NCBI GenBank assembly: GCA_937892395.1
Contig: CALAGJ010000188.1
Coordinates: 1-37,341 of the forward strand
Direction of reading: 5' to 3'
Length of the DNA: 37,341 nt
Source of the DNA: an uncultured Parafilimonas sp.
GTDB taxonomy: Bacteria; Bacteroidota; Bacteroidia; Chitinophagales; Chitinophagaceae
Shown: in pieces, positions 24,456 through 33,807 of the stretch
Position numbering within the stretch: the first letter of the stretch is position 1
How the letters are laid out: the number at the start of each line of letters is the position of its first letter
Notes under the pieces: model-generated
What the model was told of the DNA's origin: nothing
The model's input: the letters and a program-made list of their open reading frames with translations, nothing else
Databases searched by the model: none
Position numbers and translations under genes: made by a program

Positions 24456-26042
24456 TTATTTCACAAACAATCTGGCCGCTAATACACTATCATGCTTATA
24501 AATATCCCGCCTAAAATTAAGCAATCCTTTTTCATCTACCCATGCTGTAAAATAGGCAAGCGTTACTGGCACTTGCTTTTTTAATGTTATCGATTTTTCC
24601 TTAGATAAATGCATGGCACTATCAATTTTTTCCTCATTCCATGCAGTGTCATTTCTCAATAAATATTGTGCTAACTTTTTTGGTTCACTCAGCCTGATAC
24701 AGCCATGACTAAAATTTCTATTAGTACTGCCAAATAATCCTTTATTGGGTGTATCATGAAAATAAATATCGTAGCTATTTGGGAATAAAAATTTTACCCT
24801 ACCCAAGCTATTGCTACCACCGGGATTTTGCCTTATAACAGGCAGGCCATCTTTCCCTTTTCCTATTACTTCCATATTGTGCCTGGAAAGGTAACTTCCA
24901 CTACGCTTCATACCCGGGGCTATCTCATTTTTTACAATGCTATAGGGTACATTCCAATAAGGACTAAACACTACATATTTTAAGTTGCCAGAAAATATAG
25001 TAGTTGATGTAGCAGTTTTACCCACTATTACATTCATGGAAAAACGCAGTTTGCTACTATCATATACATACATTTTATAGTCAGGAATATTTACAAAAAT
25101 ATGGTTGCTATCATCCTGAGCAGGCATCCAACGCATACGCTCCAAATTCACTAAAATTTGTTGTACTCGCTCCGATATAGTTACATTCAATTCCTTGATG
25201 AATGTTGTGCCTATTACACCATCTTCTTTCAAACCCATGCGATGCTCAAATTGCAATACGGCTTCGTAAAGTGCAGTATCAAAAACGCCACTACTATCAT
25301 TAATTTTTAAATCCCCAAATGCATATAATCTATCTTTAATTTTTTTAATGACGACAGATGAATCGCCTTTATGATATGCCTTATTTGGCAAAGGAATCTG
25401 CTCAAAATATACTTTGCTGAGCAGCGCATATTTTGGTAAAAAATCCTGAAGCATAGTGTATGAAATATTATTCCCGGATAAACTCATTTCGTTATTTTTT
25501 CCTGGTAAAATGGAGGCAAGTAATTGATTGTAGTCTAATTTTTTTCTGGGAATAAACCATCCGATTTTTGCAATATCTGAATCCGTACCCTTAAACATTT
25601 TTTTACTGTATTCAAAAAATTTTGCTGTTAGTAATAATTCTGTTTCAGCTACTTCTGCTTTGTTGTGCTTGGCTTTATTTTTATATGTATCAAATAATGC
25701 AAAACTTTTGTTGTCAAAAAGACTACTGTCATCATACAGTGCCATTGCATTATTTACAAGATTCATGAGGTTGATGGCTTGTTCTTCCATGCCATCATTA
25801 CTAAACCATGCATAGCTATAATTACGGGGCAGATAAAAATTGAAGAAATCCTTTCTCCACTTGCTTTTATCCTCATGTGCCTGAATAAAAAGCTCTACCT
25901 GAATGCTGTCTAAAAATAAATCGCTGTAGGCATTCACTTTTGTAATTGTTGTATCCCTTTCTACCTTTTCTGGCTCTTGTGTACTGCAGGAAAAAAAGCA
26001 ACACATAATAAGCAATTCTGAGATAGCAAAATATCTAAGCAT
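24456..26042 (-). CDS. L,D-transpeptidase lipoprotein (YkuD domain, YcbB/LdtD-like)
   Basis: The 528-residue protein has a lipoprotein-type start (hydrophobic region ending CFFSC, Cys19). A helical scaffold region (about 40-220) contains SYAWFSNDGM and LDYNQLLASILPG. A peptidoglycan-binding domain follows (about 227-285, VIKKIKDRLYAFGDLK and LQFEHRMGLKEDGVIG). The YkuD catalytic domain (about 312-465) has FSHGCIRLSEP, with catalytic His446 and Cys448. The layout is that of E. coli YcbB. Such enzymes make 3-3 cross-links or anchor proteins to peptidoglycan in the periplasm. It is the last gene of a minus-strand run and faces the hairpin at 24346-24382. Confidence 0.9.
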   Translation of the reverse strand: MLRYFAISELLIMCCFFSCSTQEPEKVERDTTITKVNAYSDLFLDSIQVELFIQAHEDKSKWRKDFFNFYLPRNYSYAWFSNDGMEEQAINLMNLVNNAMALYDDSSLFDNKSFALFDTYKNKAKHNKAEVAETELLLTAKFFEYSKKMFKGTDSDIAKIGWFIPRKKLDYNQLLASILPGKNNEMSLSGNNISYTMLQDFLPKYALLSKVYFEQIPLPNKAYHKGDSSVVIKKIKDRLYAFGDLKINDSSGVFDTALYEAVLQFEHRMGLKEDGVIGTTFIKELNVTISERVQQILVNLERMRWMPAQDDSNHIFVNIPDYKMYVYDSSKLRFSMNVIVGKTATSTTIFSGNLKYVVFSPYWNVPYSIVKNEIAPGMKRSGSYLSRHNMEVIGKGKDGLPVIRQNPGGSNSLGRVKFLFPNSYDIYFHDTPNKGLFGSTNRNFSHGCIRLSEPKKLAQYLLRNDTAWNEEKIDSAMHLSKEKSITLKKQVPVTLAYFTAWVDEKGLLNFRRDIYKHDSVLAARLFVK

Positions 26043-26169
26043 AACGGTTGATTGGTGCTGCTAAGATAGCAGTTTGCATCGAAAATATTTTTCCGGTACA
26101 CCACATTATACTTTTATCAATGTGGATGTGGTTGAAGTATTCTTCCGTATGGGTTTAACAAATAGCCCA

Positions 26170-26191
26170 CAATAAATACATCAATTTATTG
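26170..26191. repeat. A/T inverted repeat CAATAAAT-(6)-ATTTATTG
   Basis: An 8-bp perfect inverted repeat lies in the 223-base gap between the dehydrogenase stop and the transpeptidase start. It could be a weak terminator or a regulatory site. Chance is quite possible given the A/T content. Confidence 0.25.
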
Positions 26192-26265
26192 TTTGATACA
26201 CAGGTTTCTTTTTTCCAAAATGAATAAACGATTATTTGCTGAATTCATTTTCATGCCTGATGATT

Positions 26266-27195
26266 TCAGGAAGGTATTTGTAATTTGTCTAAGACAATTT
26301 TTGACATTTGAAAAAATGATTCATGACTGTATCCTGCAATATGTGGCGTAATAATTACTCGGGGATTGGCACAAAGAATATTTAATTGTTCTTGCTCTAC
26401 AGGTGTCAATGTAGCCAGGTTTTCATTTTCAAGCACATCCAGGCCCGCAGCGACAATTTTATTATTTTTTAGTGCATGAATTACAGCTTGCGTATCTGTT
26501 ACTTTTCCTCTGCAAGTGCTTATAAATACAGGGTTTCTTTCCGCCTGCTCAAAAAATGTATCATCGGCAAAATGCTTTGTTTCAGTTGTTAATGGCAAAT
26601 GCAAACTGATGACATCTGCATGGCGCATCACTTGTGCCAATGATGCTTCCCTTATATAATCATTTGCAAATCCATGTTTTAATGAATCATAGGCAAGTAC
26701 AGTTACATTAAAGGGTTGAAGTAGTTTTGCGAAAGCAGATCCTGTATTTCCATATCCAATTATACCCACTGTTTTTCCTGATAACTCTGTACCTCTATTG
26801 GCACTGCGAATCCAAAGGCCATTTTTTATTTCATCGTAACTACTGCTTATCTTATGAAGCAGATTGAGTAATAAACCCAAGCAATGCTCACCTACTGCAT
26901 TTCTATTTCCTTCGGGACTGCTTACGCAAATGATATTTTTTGATGCAGCATAATCAGTGTCTATAAGCTCCATACCGCTGCCTAATCTTCCAATCCAGCG
27001 TAGCTGATTGGCAATATCCAATAATGGTTTGTCTATTCGTAATCGGGTGGTTACTAAAAGCCCTTCTGCATCACTCACTTCATTTGTAAGTGTCTCATAA
27101 GTGATGGTAGGTTGATATGATATTTGATAGCCATTGTGCTTCAGTCTTTCAATCAAATATTCCGGCACAGGTGCCGTTACTATTACTTTTCTCAT
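26266..27195 (-). CDS. D-isomer-specific 2-hydroxyacid dehydrogenase (SerA-like)
   Basis: This is a 309-residue NAD-dependent dehydrogenase. It has the Rossmann motif GIIGYGNTGSAF (GYGNTG at 147-152) and the catalytic set Arg229 (STCRGKV), Glu256 (GLDVLENEN) and His285 (ITPHIAGYS) in the order expected for the family. The N-terminal substrate domain includes LRWIGRLGSGMELID. Members include 3-phosphoglycerate dehydrogenase (SerA), the first step of serine synthesis, but also lactate, glyoxylate and other 2-hydroxyacid dehydrogenases. It lacks the C-terminal ACT domain of E. coli SerA. Neighbours give no pathway clue, so the substrate is open. Confidence 0.88.
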   Translation of the reverse strand: MRKVIVTAPVPEYLIERLKHNGYQISYQPTITYETLTNEVSDAEGLLVTTRLRIDKPLLDIANQLRWIGRLGSGMELIDTDYAASKNIICVSSPEGNRNAVGEHCLGLLLNLLHKISSSYDEIKNGLWIRSANRGTELSGKTVGIIGYGNTGSAFAKLLQPFNVTVLAYDSLKHGFANDYIREASLAQVMRHADVISLHLPLTTETKHFADDTFFEQAERNPVFISTCRGKVTDTQAVIHALKNNKIVAAGLDVLENENLATLTPVEQEQLNILCANPRVIITPHIAGYSHESFFQMSKIVLDKLQIPS

Positions 27196-27293
27196 TGCTG
27201 TAATACTGTAGTAAAATAGTTAAAGGCAACATTCATGTGTTTTTTGCTGCACATATTACAAGCTTCATTTTAGTAAATAATGGTATCAGTTGC

Positions 27294-27659
27294 TCATGGC
27301 AATACTTTAATACTATCAACAATGTATTGCGAGTCTCCACGCCAAGGTAGTGTACCATTTTTTTGCTGATACATCAATACTACTTTTTGTCCTTCTAATT
27401 CTAACATTTTCTTTCCCAAAACTTCATCAATTACAGTAAAATAAAATTTTTCACTAGCCATAGCTGTAGTTGAATTCATGATGATGCTGTTTAGTACCAG
27501 TTCACCTTCATAAGTTTTAAAAACATTCCCCTTATAACTAAATTTTTGTAACATTCCAGTGCGGTTACCTTCACTGTAAGTATAAAAATATTTCCAAAAA
27601 ATAAATACTGCCAATATCAGCACTACAACAACTGAGATGATGGATATAATTTTTCTCAT
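27294..27659 (-). CDS. Small membrane-anchored protein of unknown function
   Basis: The 121-residue protein begins with a basic and hydrophobic segment (MRKIISIISVVVVLILAVFI) that is a membrane anchor or signal. The soluble part contains GNRTGMLQKFSYKGNVFKTYEGEL, which I have seen in small conserved Bacteroidota proteins without a known function, then LEGQKVVLMYQ and LPWRGDSQYIV. No catalytic residue stands out. It begins nine bases after the stop of the M28 peptidase gene and is very probably co-transcribed with it. Confidence 0.7.
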   Translation of the reverse strand: MRKIISIISVVVVLILAVFIFWKYFYTYSEGNRTGMLQKFSYKGNVFKTYEGELVLNSIIMNSTTAMASEKFYFTVIDEVLGKKMLELEGQKVVLMYQQKNGTLPWRGDSQYIVDSIKVLP

Positions 27660-27668
27660 AAAGCAAAT

Positions 27669-29045
27669 TTACAATCCTTTACTATCCACAAGATAAATAA
27701 GTGCTGCCATATTGATGGCACCTAGTTTTAACTCCCTCATATTTACATTTTCAAAAATATCTTTTTCAGTATGGTGTAGATCAAAGTACCGTTGACTATC
27801 TGTTTCTAAACCAGCTGTTGGAGTGTGGTATTGCTCATTCAAAAAACCAATATCTGCACCTCCGCCACCGGCAGAGATACGCTCTCCAAAATAAGGTTCA
27901 AAAAAGGATTTCCAGCCAAGTATTTTTTCATAAACTGCATCTGGACAGGTTATGCCAAAACCACGTGGAGTAAAACCTCCGGCATCTGATTCTAAAGCAA
28001 AATAGGATTGCATTTGATTCGATTTAAATGAGGCTGCATAAGCTGCGCCACCACGTGTGCCATTTTCTTCATTTGCAAACAGTACAAAATGAATGGTATG
28101 CTTAGGACGATAACCCAGCTTTGTAAAAGCCCTCAATATTTCAATGGTGTGTATGATACCTGCGCCATCATCTTGTGCGCCTTCACCCACATCCCAACTA
28201 TCTAAATGCCCTCCAATCGTTATCACAGATTCAGGATACTCAGTTCCTTTCAATACTCCAACTACATTGTGTGCAATAGTGTCCGGTAGTATATTGCAAT
28301 AAGAAAATAAAGACAACTTTGCATCTCCATCATTTGCTACAATATCCTGAAGCATCCTTACATCATCCACACCCAAAGCAAAAGCTGGAATATGTGGAAA
28401 GCTATCATTATACCTCAGTGCTCCGGTATGCGGAATATTATCCCCTTCATGTGTCATACTGCGTACTATCACAGCTTTGGCTCCATACTTTGCAGATGCA
28501 CTTGCAGCACCCCCTCTGTAGGTTACATTTCTACCATAAGCAGTACTTGTTTCAATCAATGTATCCTCAAAAGGAACATTAAAAAATACAATTTTATTTT
28601 TTACAGCTTTTTGCTTAGCAACCAGTTCTTGAAATGAATGTACTTCAACAATACCGCCCTGCACCCCATTAGTGCCTGTGCCTACTGCATTTCCTAATGA
28701 AAGTAAACTTAAACTTTTTTCAATCACTTTCCCACTTTGTTGATAGGATACTACGCCATGCTCCTTTGCTCCTCTAACCCAATGTGGCACCACGCATTCT
28801 TGCATGAACACTTCATCAGCACCACAATCATACAGTAGCTTTTTTCCCCATTGCTCTGCAAGATACATTTGAGACGAACCGGATAATCGATGCCCTATTT
28901 GTTTTGTAAGGTATTTTAAATTGCTATTGGCATCTGTAGTATTTAAAATCTCTACTGAAAGGCGATGTATAAACAATGAGTCCGCTTGCTGCTGAGCATG
29001 CAGCATATTTGGTAGTAAGAACAATAACGATAAATATTTTTTCAT
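27669..29045 (-). CDS. Exported M28-family metallopeptidase (carboxypeptidase Q-like)
   Basis: This is a 458-residue zinc peptidase with a signal peptide (MKKYLSLLFLLPNMLHAQ). A protease-associated-like region lies at about 105-250 and the M28 catalytic domain at about 255-455. Metal ligands can be placed: His280 and nearby Asp282 in GGHLDSWD, Asp292 in GAQDDGAG, Glu326/Glu327 in FANEENGTRGG, Asp354 in ESDAGG and His424/425 in FDLHHTEKD. The layout matches human carboxypeptidase Q and bacterial aminopeptidases, which trim peptides in the periplasm or outside. The small membrane protein downstream is probably in the same transcript. The exact peptide bond cut is not predictable. Confidence 0.92.
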   Translation of the reverse strand: MKKYLSLLFLLPNMLHAQQQADSLFIHRLSVEILNTTDANSNLKYLTKQIGHRLSGSSQMYLAEQWGKKLLYDCGADEVFMQECVVPHWVRGAKEHGVVSYQQSGKVIEKSLSLLSLGNAVGTGTNGVQGGIVEVHSFQELVAKQKAVKNKIVFFNVPFEDTLIETSTAYGRNVTYRGGAASASAKYGAKAVIVRSMTHEGDNIPHTGALRYNDSFPHIPAFALGVDDVRMLQDIVANDGDAKLSLFSYCNILPDTIAHNVVGVLKGTEYPESVITIGGHLDSWDVGEGAQDDGAGIIHTIEILRAFTKLGYRPKHTIHFVLFANEENGTRGGAAYAASFKSNQMQSYFALESDAGGFTPRGFGITCPDAVYEKILGWKSFFEPYFGERISAGGGGADIGFLNEQYHTPTAGLETDSQRYFDLHHTEKDIFENVNMRELKLGAINMAALIYLVDSKGL

Positions 29046-29243
29046 AATAAGATCTGAATAATATGCAATGATATAAATTGTATAATTTTAAGATGAGCTA
29101 TGCAAATTAATGTAAAGCAATCATTCTAAGATTGATGATTGATGAAATGAAAATTTCTCTATCAGGTATTTTATTGCACATCACAAATTAATATTGCGTG
29201 AAACGCACACCATAATCTTGCTTATAAGTATCATTATTCAATT

Positions 29244-30014
29244 ATGAAATTCATTATACTATCAGCACTACGGCAAATTGTATTTATAGTCTATTTAATA
29301 TTTTTCCTTTGCCCTCATGCTTTTGCTCAACGACAATCTACCAACAATCAAACAGGATGGTATATGTACTTTGGAAACCACCATTTGAATGACAAGTGGG
29401 GCCTACATTTAGAAGCACAATTACGAAGGGCGGAAATCATTTCAAAGCCACAGCAATTGTTGATTCGAACAGGTATCAACTATTATTTGAGTAAATCAGC
29501 ATTTCTAACTGCGGGATATGCATTTATTGAAACATATCCCTACGGCGATTTTGCAGTAAAAGCAAGTTTTCCGGAACACCGCTTATGGGAGCAGTTGCAA
29601 TTAAATTCGCAACAAGGAATTTTTGAATGGACCAGTCGCTTTCGCTTGGAACAAAGGTTTTCAAAACTTCCAGTCCTTGTTGGAGATGAATACAAACCCG
29701 GGGATGCTATTTACACCAATCGATTTCGCATATTGAATAAATTTTCTATTCCGCTTAGCGGAAAAGTTATCGTTGATAATAGTTTATATGCCGCTGTTTA
29801 TGATGAATTTATGATCAACTTTGGCAACAAAGTAGGCAACAACATTTTTGATCAAAACAGAGCTGCTATTTCATTGGGATATAAACTGCCAAAACTTGGG
29901 CGGATAGAACTCGGATATATGTATCAAAAAATTTTTAAAGCTGATGGAATAAAAGTAGAAAATAATCATACACTAATGGTGGGTCTAACTTCTAACCTAC
30001 CATTGTATAAATAG
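29244..30014 (+). CDS. DUF2490 outer-membrane protein
   Basis: The 256-residue protein starts with a signal peptide (hydrophobic 10-28, ending AFAQ). The mature part alternates polar and non-polar residues with aromatic girdle residues (GWYMYFGNHHLNDKWGLHLE, then QQLLIRTGINYYLSKSAFLT, WTSRFRLEQRF and LGRIELGYMY). This is the pattern of DUF2490, a predicted outer-membrane beta-barrel of unknown role. The final strand ends LMVGLTSNLPLYK. It is divergent from the M28 peptidase and convergent with a GNAT gene 30 bases away. The ATG lies after CATTATTCAATT, with no clear ribosome-binding site. Confidence 0.8.
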   Translation: MKFIILSALRQIVFIVYLIFFLCPHAFAQRQSTNNQTGWYMYFGNHHLNDKWGLHLEAQLRRAEIISKPQQLLIRTGINYYLSKSAFLTAGYAFIETYPYGDFAVKASFPEHRLWEQLQLNSQQGIFEWTSRFRLEQRFSKLPVLVGDEYKPGDAIYTNRFRILNKFSIPLSGKVIVDNSLYAAVYDEFMINFGNKVGNNIFDQNRAAISLGYKLPKLGRIELGYMYQKIFKADGIKVENNHTLMVGLTSNLPLYK

Positions 30015-30044
30015 GCACTATCATTTTATGTACATCTGTAAATT

Positions 30045-30584
30045 TTATTTGACTTGTATTTTATTGAGTTGATACACAAGAATAGGCTCCTCCTTTTCTG
30101 TTGTCTCATGAAGAAATTGCATACCAATTTTTTCCAGCAGTTTTATTGAAGGCACATTATCCATATTTGTTATGGCCATGATTGTATCTTCAATTTCATG
30201 TTCAAACAAAAATTTCACCAATGCATTTGTGGCTTCATAAGCATATCCTTTACCTGTAAATTGAGGTAAAAAAGCAAACCCGATATCAGCATGTGTAAGA
30301 AAATCTCTTTTGACCAATGTTATGATACCTAACTTGTTGTTGGTAATGTTTTCAACCACTTTCCAGTAAACTATGCTGTTGTTATGATTGAGTGTATCAA
30401 TATAAGCGGCAGCATCTTCCAAACAGCGTATTTTACGGTCACCAATAAACTTCAGCCAGCCTGCAGAGTTAAGCAAGTCAAAAATAAATGCTGCATCGTC
30501 TCTATCCATACGCATTAAGTCTAACCTTTCTGTTTTAAAGATAAGCGCTGGAGATATCTTTTGTTTAGCAATAAGCATCCGCAA
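30045..30584 (-). CDS. GNAT-family acetyltransferase (RimJ/RimL-like)
   Basis: The protein has 179 residues. Its start (LIFKTERLDLMRMDRDDAAFIF) is the typical RimJ/RimL opening. It continues with GIITLVKRDFLTHADIGFAF and the acetyl-CoA loop QFTGKGYAYEATNALV, then AITNMDNVPSIKLLEKIGM, the C-terminal strand of the fold. The acceptor may be a protein N-terminus or a small amine. Two ATGs lie three codons apart at the start; I give the outer one. It is convergent with DUF2490 and divergent from murA 100 bases away. Confidence 0.85.
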   Translation of the reverse strand: MRMLIAKQKISPALIFKTERLDLMRMDRDDAAFIFDLLNSAGWLKFIGDRKIRCLEDAAAYIDTLNHNNSIVYWKVVENITNNKLGIITLVKRDFLTHADIGFAFLPQFTGKGYAYEATNALVKFLFEHEIEDTIMAITNMDNVPSIKLLEKIGMQFLHETTEKEEPILVYQLNKIQVK

Positions 30585-30637
30585 ATATGCAGATTAAAAG
30601 AAAATATTTATGTGGGCAAGAGATATCAAACAGCAAA

Positions 30638-30667
30638 TTGCTTAGCAGCCAATATACCCTTAATTTG
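30638..30667 (+). promoter_or_regulatory. Candidate Bacteroidota promoter for murA
   Basis: TTG (30638-30640) and TTAATTTG (30660-30667, one change from TAnnTTTG) are 19 bases apart, the usual spacing. The murA ATG is 17 bases after the -7 box. Confidence 0.5.
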
Positions 30668-30684
30668 CCCGCAAAGAAATAAAA

Positions 30685-31989
30685 ATGACATCCTTTGAAG
30701 TAAGAGGCGGCAAAAAATTAGGAGGTGAAATTATACCACAAGGCGCAAAGAATGAGGCACTGCAGGTTATATCTGCAGTGCTGCTTACAAAGGAGCCGGT
30801 TACCATTCAAAATATACCAGATATTTTGGATGTGAATCTGCTGATAGAATTATTAGGCGATATGGGTGTTTCCATTACAAGGCATGACAGACACAGCTGC
30901 ACTTTTATTGCAAATAATGTTGATTCCGAATATTTAAGTAGTGAAGCATTTAGAAAAAAAGGTGGAAAATTAAGAGGCAGTGTGATGGTGGCCGGGCCAT
31001 TACTGGCAAGGTTTAAAAAAGCATATATTCCAAAGCCCGGAGGCGATAAAATAGGAAGGCGGCGATTGGATACACATATCATTGGTTTTGAAAAATTGGG
31101 AGCCCAATTTGAGTATGATAAAGATCATGGATATTTTAAATTGGTAGCACCACAACTCAGTGGTGCCTACATGCTTCTTGACGAACCATCAGTAACAGGT
31201 ACAGCAAATATTGTGATGGCAGCTGTAATGGCAAAAGGCACAACTACTATTTATAATGCTGCATGCGAACCTTATTTACAACAGTTATGTAAAATGCTGA
31301 ATAGAATGGGTGGAAACATTGAAGGTATTGGAAGCAATATGCTCATCATTCACGGAGTAGATGAACTGGCCGGCACCACACACACCATGCTACCGGATAT
31401 GATTGAAATAGGCAGTTTTATTGGCCTTGCGGCAATGACCCAAAGCGATATCACCATTAAAAATGCAGGCATAGAACAGCTCGGAGTAATACCTGATAAA
31501 TTCAAACAATTGGGTATTCAAATGGATTTTAAAGGGGATGATATACATATACCGGAGCAGGAAATTTATGAAGTAACCCGTTATTTAGATGGAGGTGTAC
31601 TCACCATTTACGATCACCCCTGGCCGGGTTTTACTCCCGATTTACTCAGTATTGTTTTGGTTACTGCCATACAGGCAAGAGGCAGTGTGCTGGTGCATCA
31701 GAAAATGTTTGAAAGTAGGCTATTCTTTGTAGATAAATTAATTGATATGGGTGCACAAATCATACTCTGCGATCCACATCGTGCAGTTGTGATAGGTCTT
31801 GAAAGAGAACAAAGACTACGTGGCATTACTATGAGTAGTCCTGATATACGGGCAGGTCAGGCTTTGCTTATAGCCGCACTAAGTGCAGATGGAAAAAGTA
31901 TTATCCAAAATATTGAACAAATAGATCGTGGCTATCAAAATATTGATATAAGACTTCAAGCATTGGGTGCGGATATAAAGCGGGTGTAA
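30685..31989 (+). CDS. murA: UDP-N-acetylglucosamine 1-carboxyvinyltransferase, Asp-type active site
   Basis: MurA transfers enolpyruvate from PEP to UDP-GlcNAc, the first committed step of peptidoglycan synthesis, in the cytoplasm. The 434-residue protein covers the whole family. Lys22 in GAKNEAL matches the substrate-binding Lys. The catalytic Asp of the FTPDLLS stretch is Asp319, and GQALLIAALSADGKS lies near the end. The active-site loop reads PKPGGDKIGRRRLDTHI: where E. coli has Cys115 (PGGCAIG) this protein has Asp121. Asp at this position is known in other MurA enzymes and prevents fosfomycin adduct formation, so the host should be intrinsically fosfomycin-resistant at the target. No mur neighbours are in the window. 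Confidence 0.96.
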   Translation: MTSFEVRGGKKLGGEIIPQGAKNEALQVISAVLLTKEPVTIQNIPDILDVNLLIELLGDMGVSITRHDRHSCTFIANNVDSEYLSSEAFRKKGGKLRGSVMVAGPLLARFKKAYIPKPGGDKIGRRRLDTHIIGFEKLGAQFEYDKDHGYFKLVAPQLSGAYMLLDEPSVTGTANIVMAAVMAKGTTTIYNAACEPYLQQLCKMLNRMGGNIEGIGSNMLIIHGVDELAGTTHTMLPDMIEIGSFIGLAAMTQSDITIKNAGIEQLGVIPDKFKQLGIQMDFKGDDIHIPEQEIYEVTRYLDGGVLTIYDHPWPGFTPDLLSIVLVTAIQARGSVLVHQKMFESRLFFVDKLIDMGAQIILCDPHRAVVIGLEREQRLRGITMSSPDIRAGQALLIAALSADGKSIIQNIEQIDRGYQNIDIRLQALGADIKRV

Positions 31990-32086
31990 ATTATTTGGGG
32001 TGTAATACAAAGAAAAATTTACTTAAATAGCATTATAATTTGTTGGGGATTTAATGTGTTCAAATTTTCTGCTAGACTATTAAAAT

Positions 32087-32605
32087 CTATTTCCTTCTAT
32101 ATTCCAGATCATATTCAATAGTCCATGTAGCACCTGTATCAGTACTCATTTCTCCAAGTTGCCTTACTTTATCAGGGGTAATTTTTGTGAAAGTAAGCTT
32201 ACGCATAAATTGCTTTCCTTTATTATCTATCACCTTATCAGCAAAAAATATTATTTGCCCTTCAGAAGATTCACCTCGAAGAAACTCTGTAGTATTACCT
32301 GTATTATCTACCCAGGTCTGTTGCCATTGTTTAGATGCAGTATTATATAGATTAAAACTTTTCCCTTGAAAAACAATACCACTCTGCTGGCCTACATTTG
32401 TCCATTCCTCCAATATGACACAACTATCTAAAATCAGTGATATTTTACTATCACCAGCTTTTTGCCCGTTTACACCAAAAGCCTCCCATTCCCCAACCCA
32501 AAAATCAAATGCTCTACAAGTTTTATTTGTACAAAGAGAGGATTGGGCTTGTGTAATAACTGAAGAAAAAATAAGTAGAAAAAATAAAAATTGCTTTTTC
32601 ATCAT
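32087..32605 (-). CDS. Exported DUF1579-like protein
   Basis: The protein has 172 residues with a signal peptide (KKQFLFFLLIFSSVITQAQ). The mature part contains RAFDFWVGEWEAFGVNG, then VILEEWTNVGQQSGIVFQGKS and FNLYNTASKQWQQTWVDNTG. This 'FDFWVGEW...' pattern is characteristic of DUF1579 and related lipocalin-like proteins of unknown role. Two Cys in the mature N-terminus (CTNKTC) may form a disulphide. The gene stands alone between convergent murA and the SGNH/MBOAT operon. Confidence 0.7.
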   Translation of the reverse strand: MMKKQFLFFLLIFSSVITQAQSSLCTNKTCRAFDFWVGEWEAFGVNGQKAGDSKISLILDSCVILEEWTNVGQQSGIVFQGKSFNLYNTASKQWQQTWVDNTGNTTEFLRGESSEGQIIFFADKVIDNKGKQFMRKLTFTKITPDKVRQLGEMSTDTGATWTIEYDLEYRRK

Positions 32606-32787
32606 ATCATCATTTTTACCAAAAATATTTGATATGACCTATCAGAAAAATATTTCAATTGATTATTTGATAAACGGCTAAGGTATTTCGCCAAGCATAT
32701 TCTATCCAAATTCTTTTGACAAGTTCGATGTTTGCTTATACTCATTTTTGTAAAGACTAAGTTGGTATTGTACTGCAATACGTAAAT

Positions 32788-33804
32788 TTAATATTTGTAT
32801 GATTGGAGCAAACTATTAATAGCTTCTGCTGTGAGCTTAATACCGGTTGCATTCCAATGAGAATCATCTTTTTGATAAATATATTGTTGAGGTGCATGTG
32901 CTGAAACATAACTGTTAAACAATTGCTGGGTTTGGATAGTAGCAATTTTTTTTGTTGCCAATAAATCATTTAGTCTTGTGATATAATCTGGCTGCGATTC
33001 AAGCGGGACTTGCTTGTAATAGATAGTTTCTTTATTGGGTATAGGAAGAAATATAAAGTGCACACCAATAGAATCACAAAAATGTTGATACTGTTCTATC
33101 GTTTTAGCCACCTGTGGCAGATCATCATGATGATACTTAATATTTTTGCCGGATAGAAATAATAGACTGCTATCAGTAACACCTGGAAATCCACGACCAC
33201 ATGAGCCTGTCCATCTTGCACCAAAGTAATTAACCATATAAAATCTGGATAATCTGTCTTTGAATACATCTCCCCATTTTACTGTTTCAAATTTTCTTCT
33301 TGTTGTAGGTATTGTTTGTGGCAGGTTCTGTTCGATTATAGAGTATATAAGAAATTTTGGTTTTTGGATTATCTCATTTGACAATAGGTCAACAAAATCT
33401 TTAAACATTGCAGAAGCCATGTTATACACTTGTAATCCCGATATGCTGTGCAGTGTATTAGAAAGTGTTGAATCCTGTGGCAGCCCGGTGCCCACAATAT
33501 ATGAATCACCAATTATTAACACATCTGGACTGGTAATAAATGAATCATTTCTATAGCCAAGTTTATCTGTATGCCAGTTTTCGTAACGTGGTATTTCGTT
33601 TTTTGTACGGTATCCTAAATCTCCCACTGAATGCATTGCTAAGTTTTGATTTGGATAATAGGGATAAGCAATTTTTTTGGGATGATAAAATAATAATGCT
33701 TCCCAAGGCCTATAGGTGAATTGATTTTTGGGTAGCATGATTTCAATAAATAAAATGGATACAGGAAGAAAAAATAATCCGACTTTTACTATTAATTTTT
33801 TCAT
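32788..33804 (-). CDS. SGNH-type acetyltransferase/esterase, partner of MBOAT
   Basis: This is a 338-residue protein with an N-terminal membrane anchor (about 5-24). A GDS motif (IIGDSYIVGTG, Asp100-Ser101) and a C-terminal DDSHWNATG (Asp314, His316) give the Asp-Ser-His set of the AlgX/AlgJ-like SGNH proteins. These sit outside the inner membrane and move acyl groups delivered by an MBOAT protein to a polysaccharide. It starts three bases after the MBOAT stop on the same strand, confirming the pairing. An acetylesterase role is possible. The acceptor glycan is not identifiable here. Confidence 0.8.
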   Translation of the reverse strand: MKKLIVKVGLFFLPVSILFIEIMLPKNQFTYRPWEALLFYHPKKIAYPYYPNQNLAMHSVGDLGYRTKNEIPRYENWHTDKLGYRNDSFITSPDVLIIGDSYIVGTGLPQDSTLSNTLHSISGLQVYNMASAMFKDFVDLLSNEIIQKPKFLIYSIIEQNLPQTIPTTRRKFETVKWGDVFKDRLSRFYMVNYFGARWTGSCGRGFPGVTDSSLLFLSGKNIKYHHDDLPQVAKTIEQYQHFCDSIGVHFIFLPIPNKETIYYKQVPLESQPDYITRLNDLLATKKIATIQTQQLFNSYVSAHAPQQYIYQKDDSHWNATGIKLTAEAINSLLQSYKY

Positions 33805-33807
33805 GGG

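Noticed and set aside
24346..26191. Inverted repeats considered as CRISPR or insertion-sequence ends
   Set aside because: No direct repeat with spacers, no transposase and no target-site duplication was found; they fit terminator or chance hairpins.
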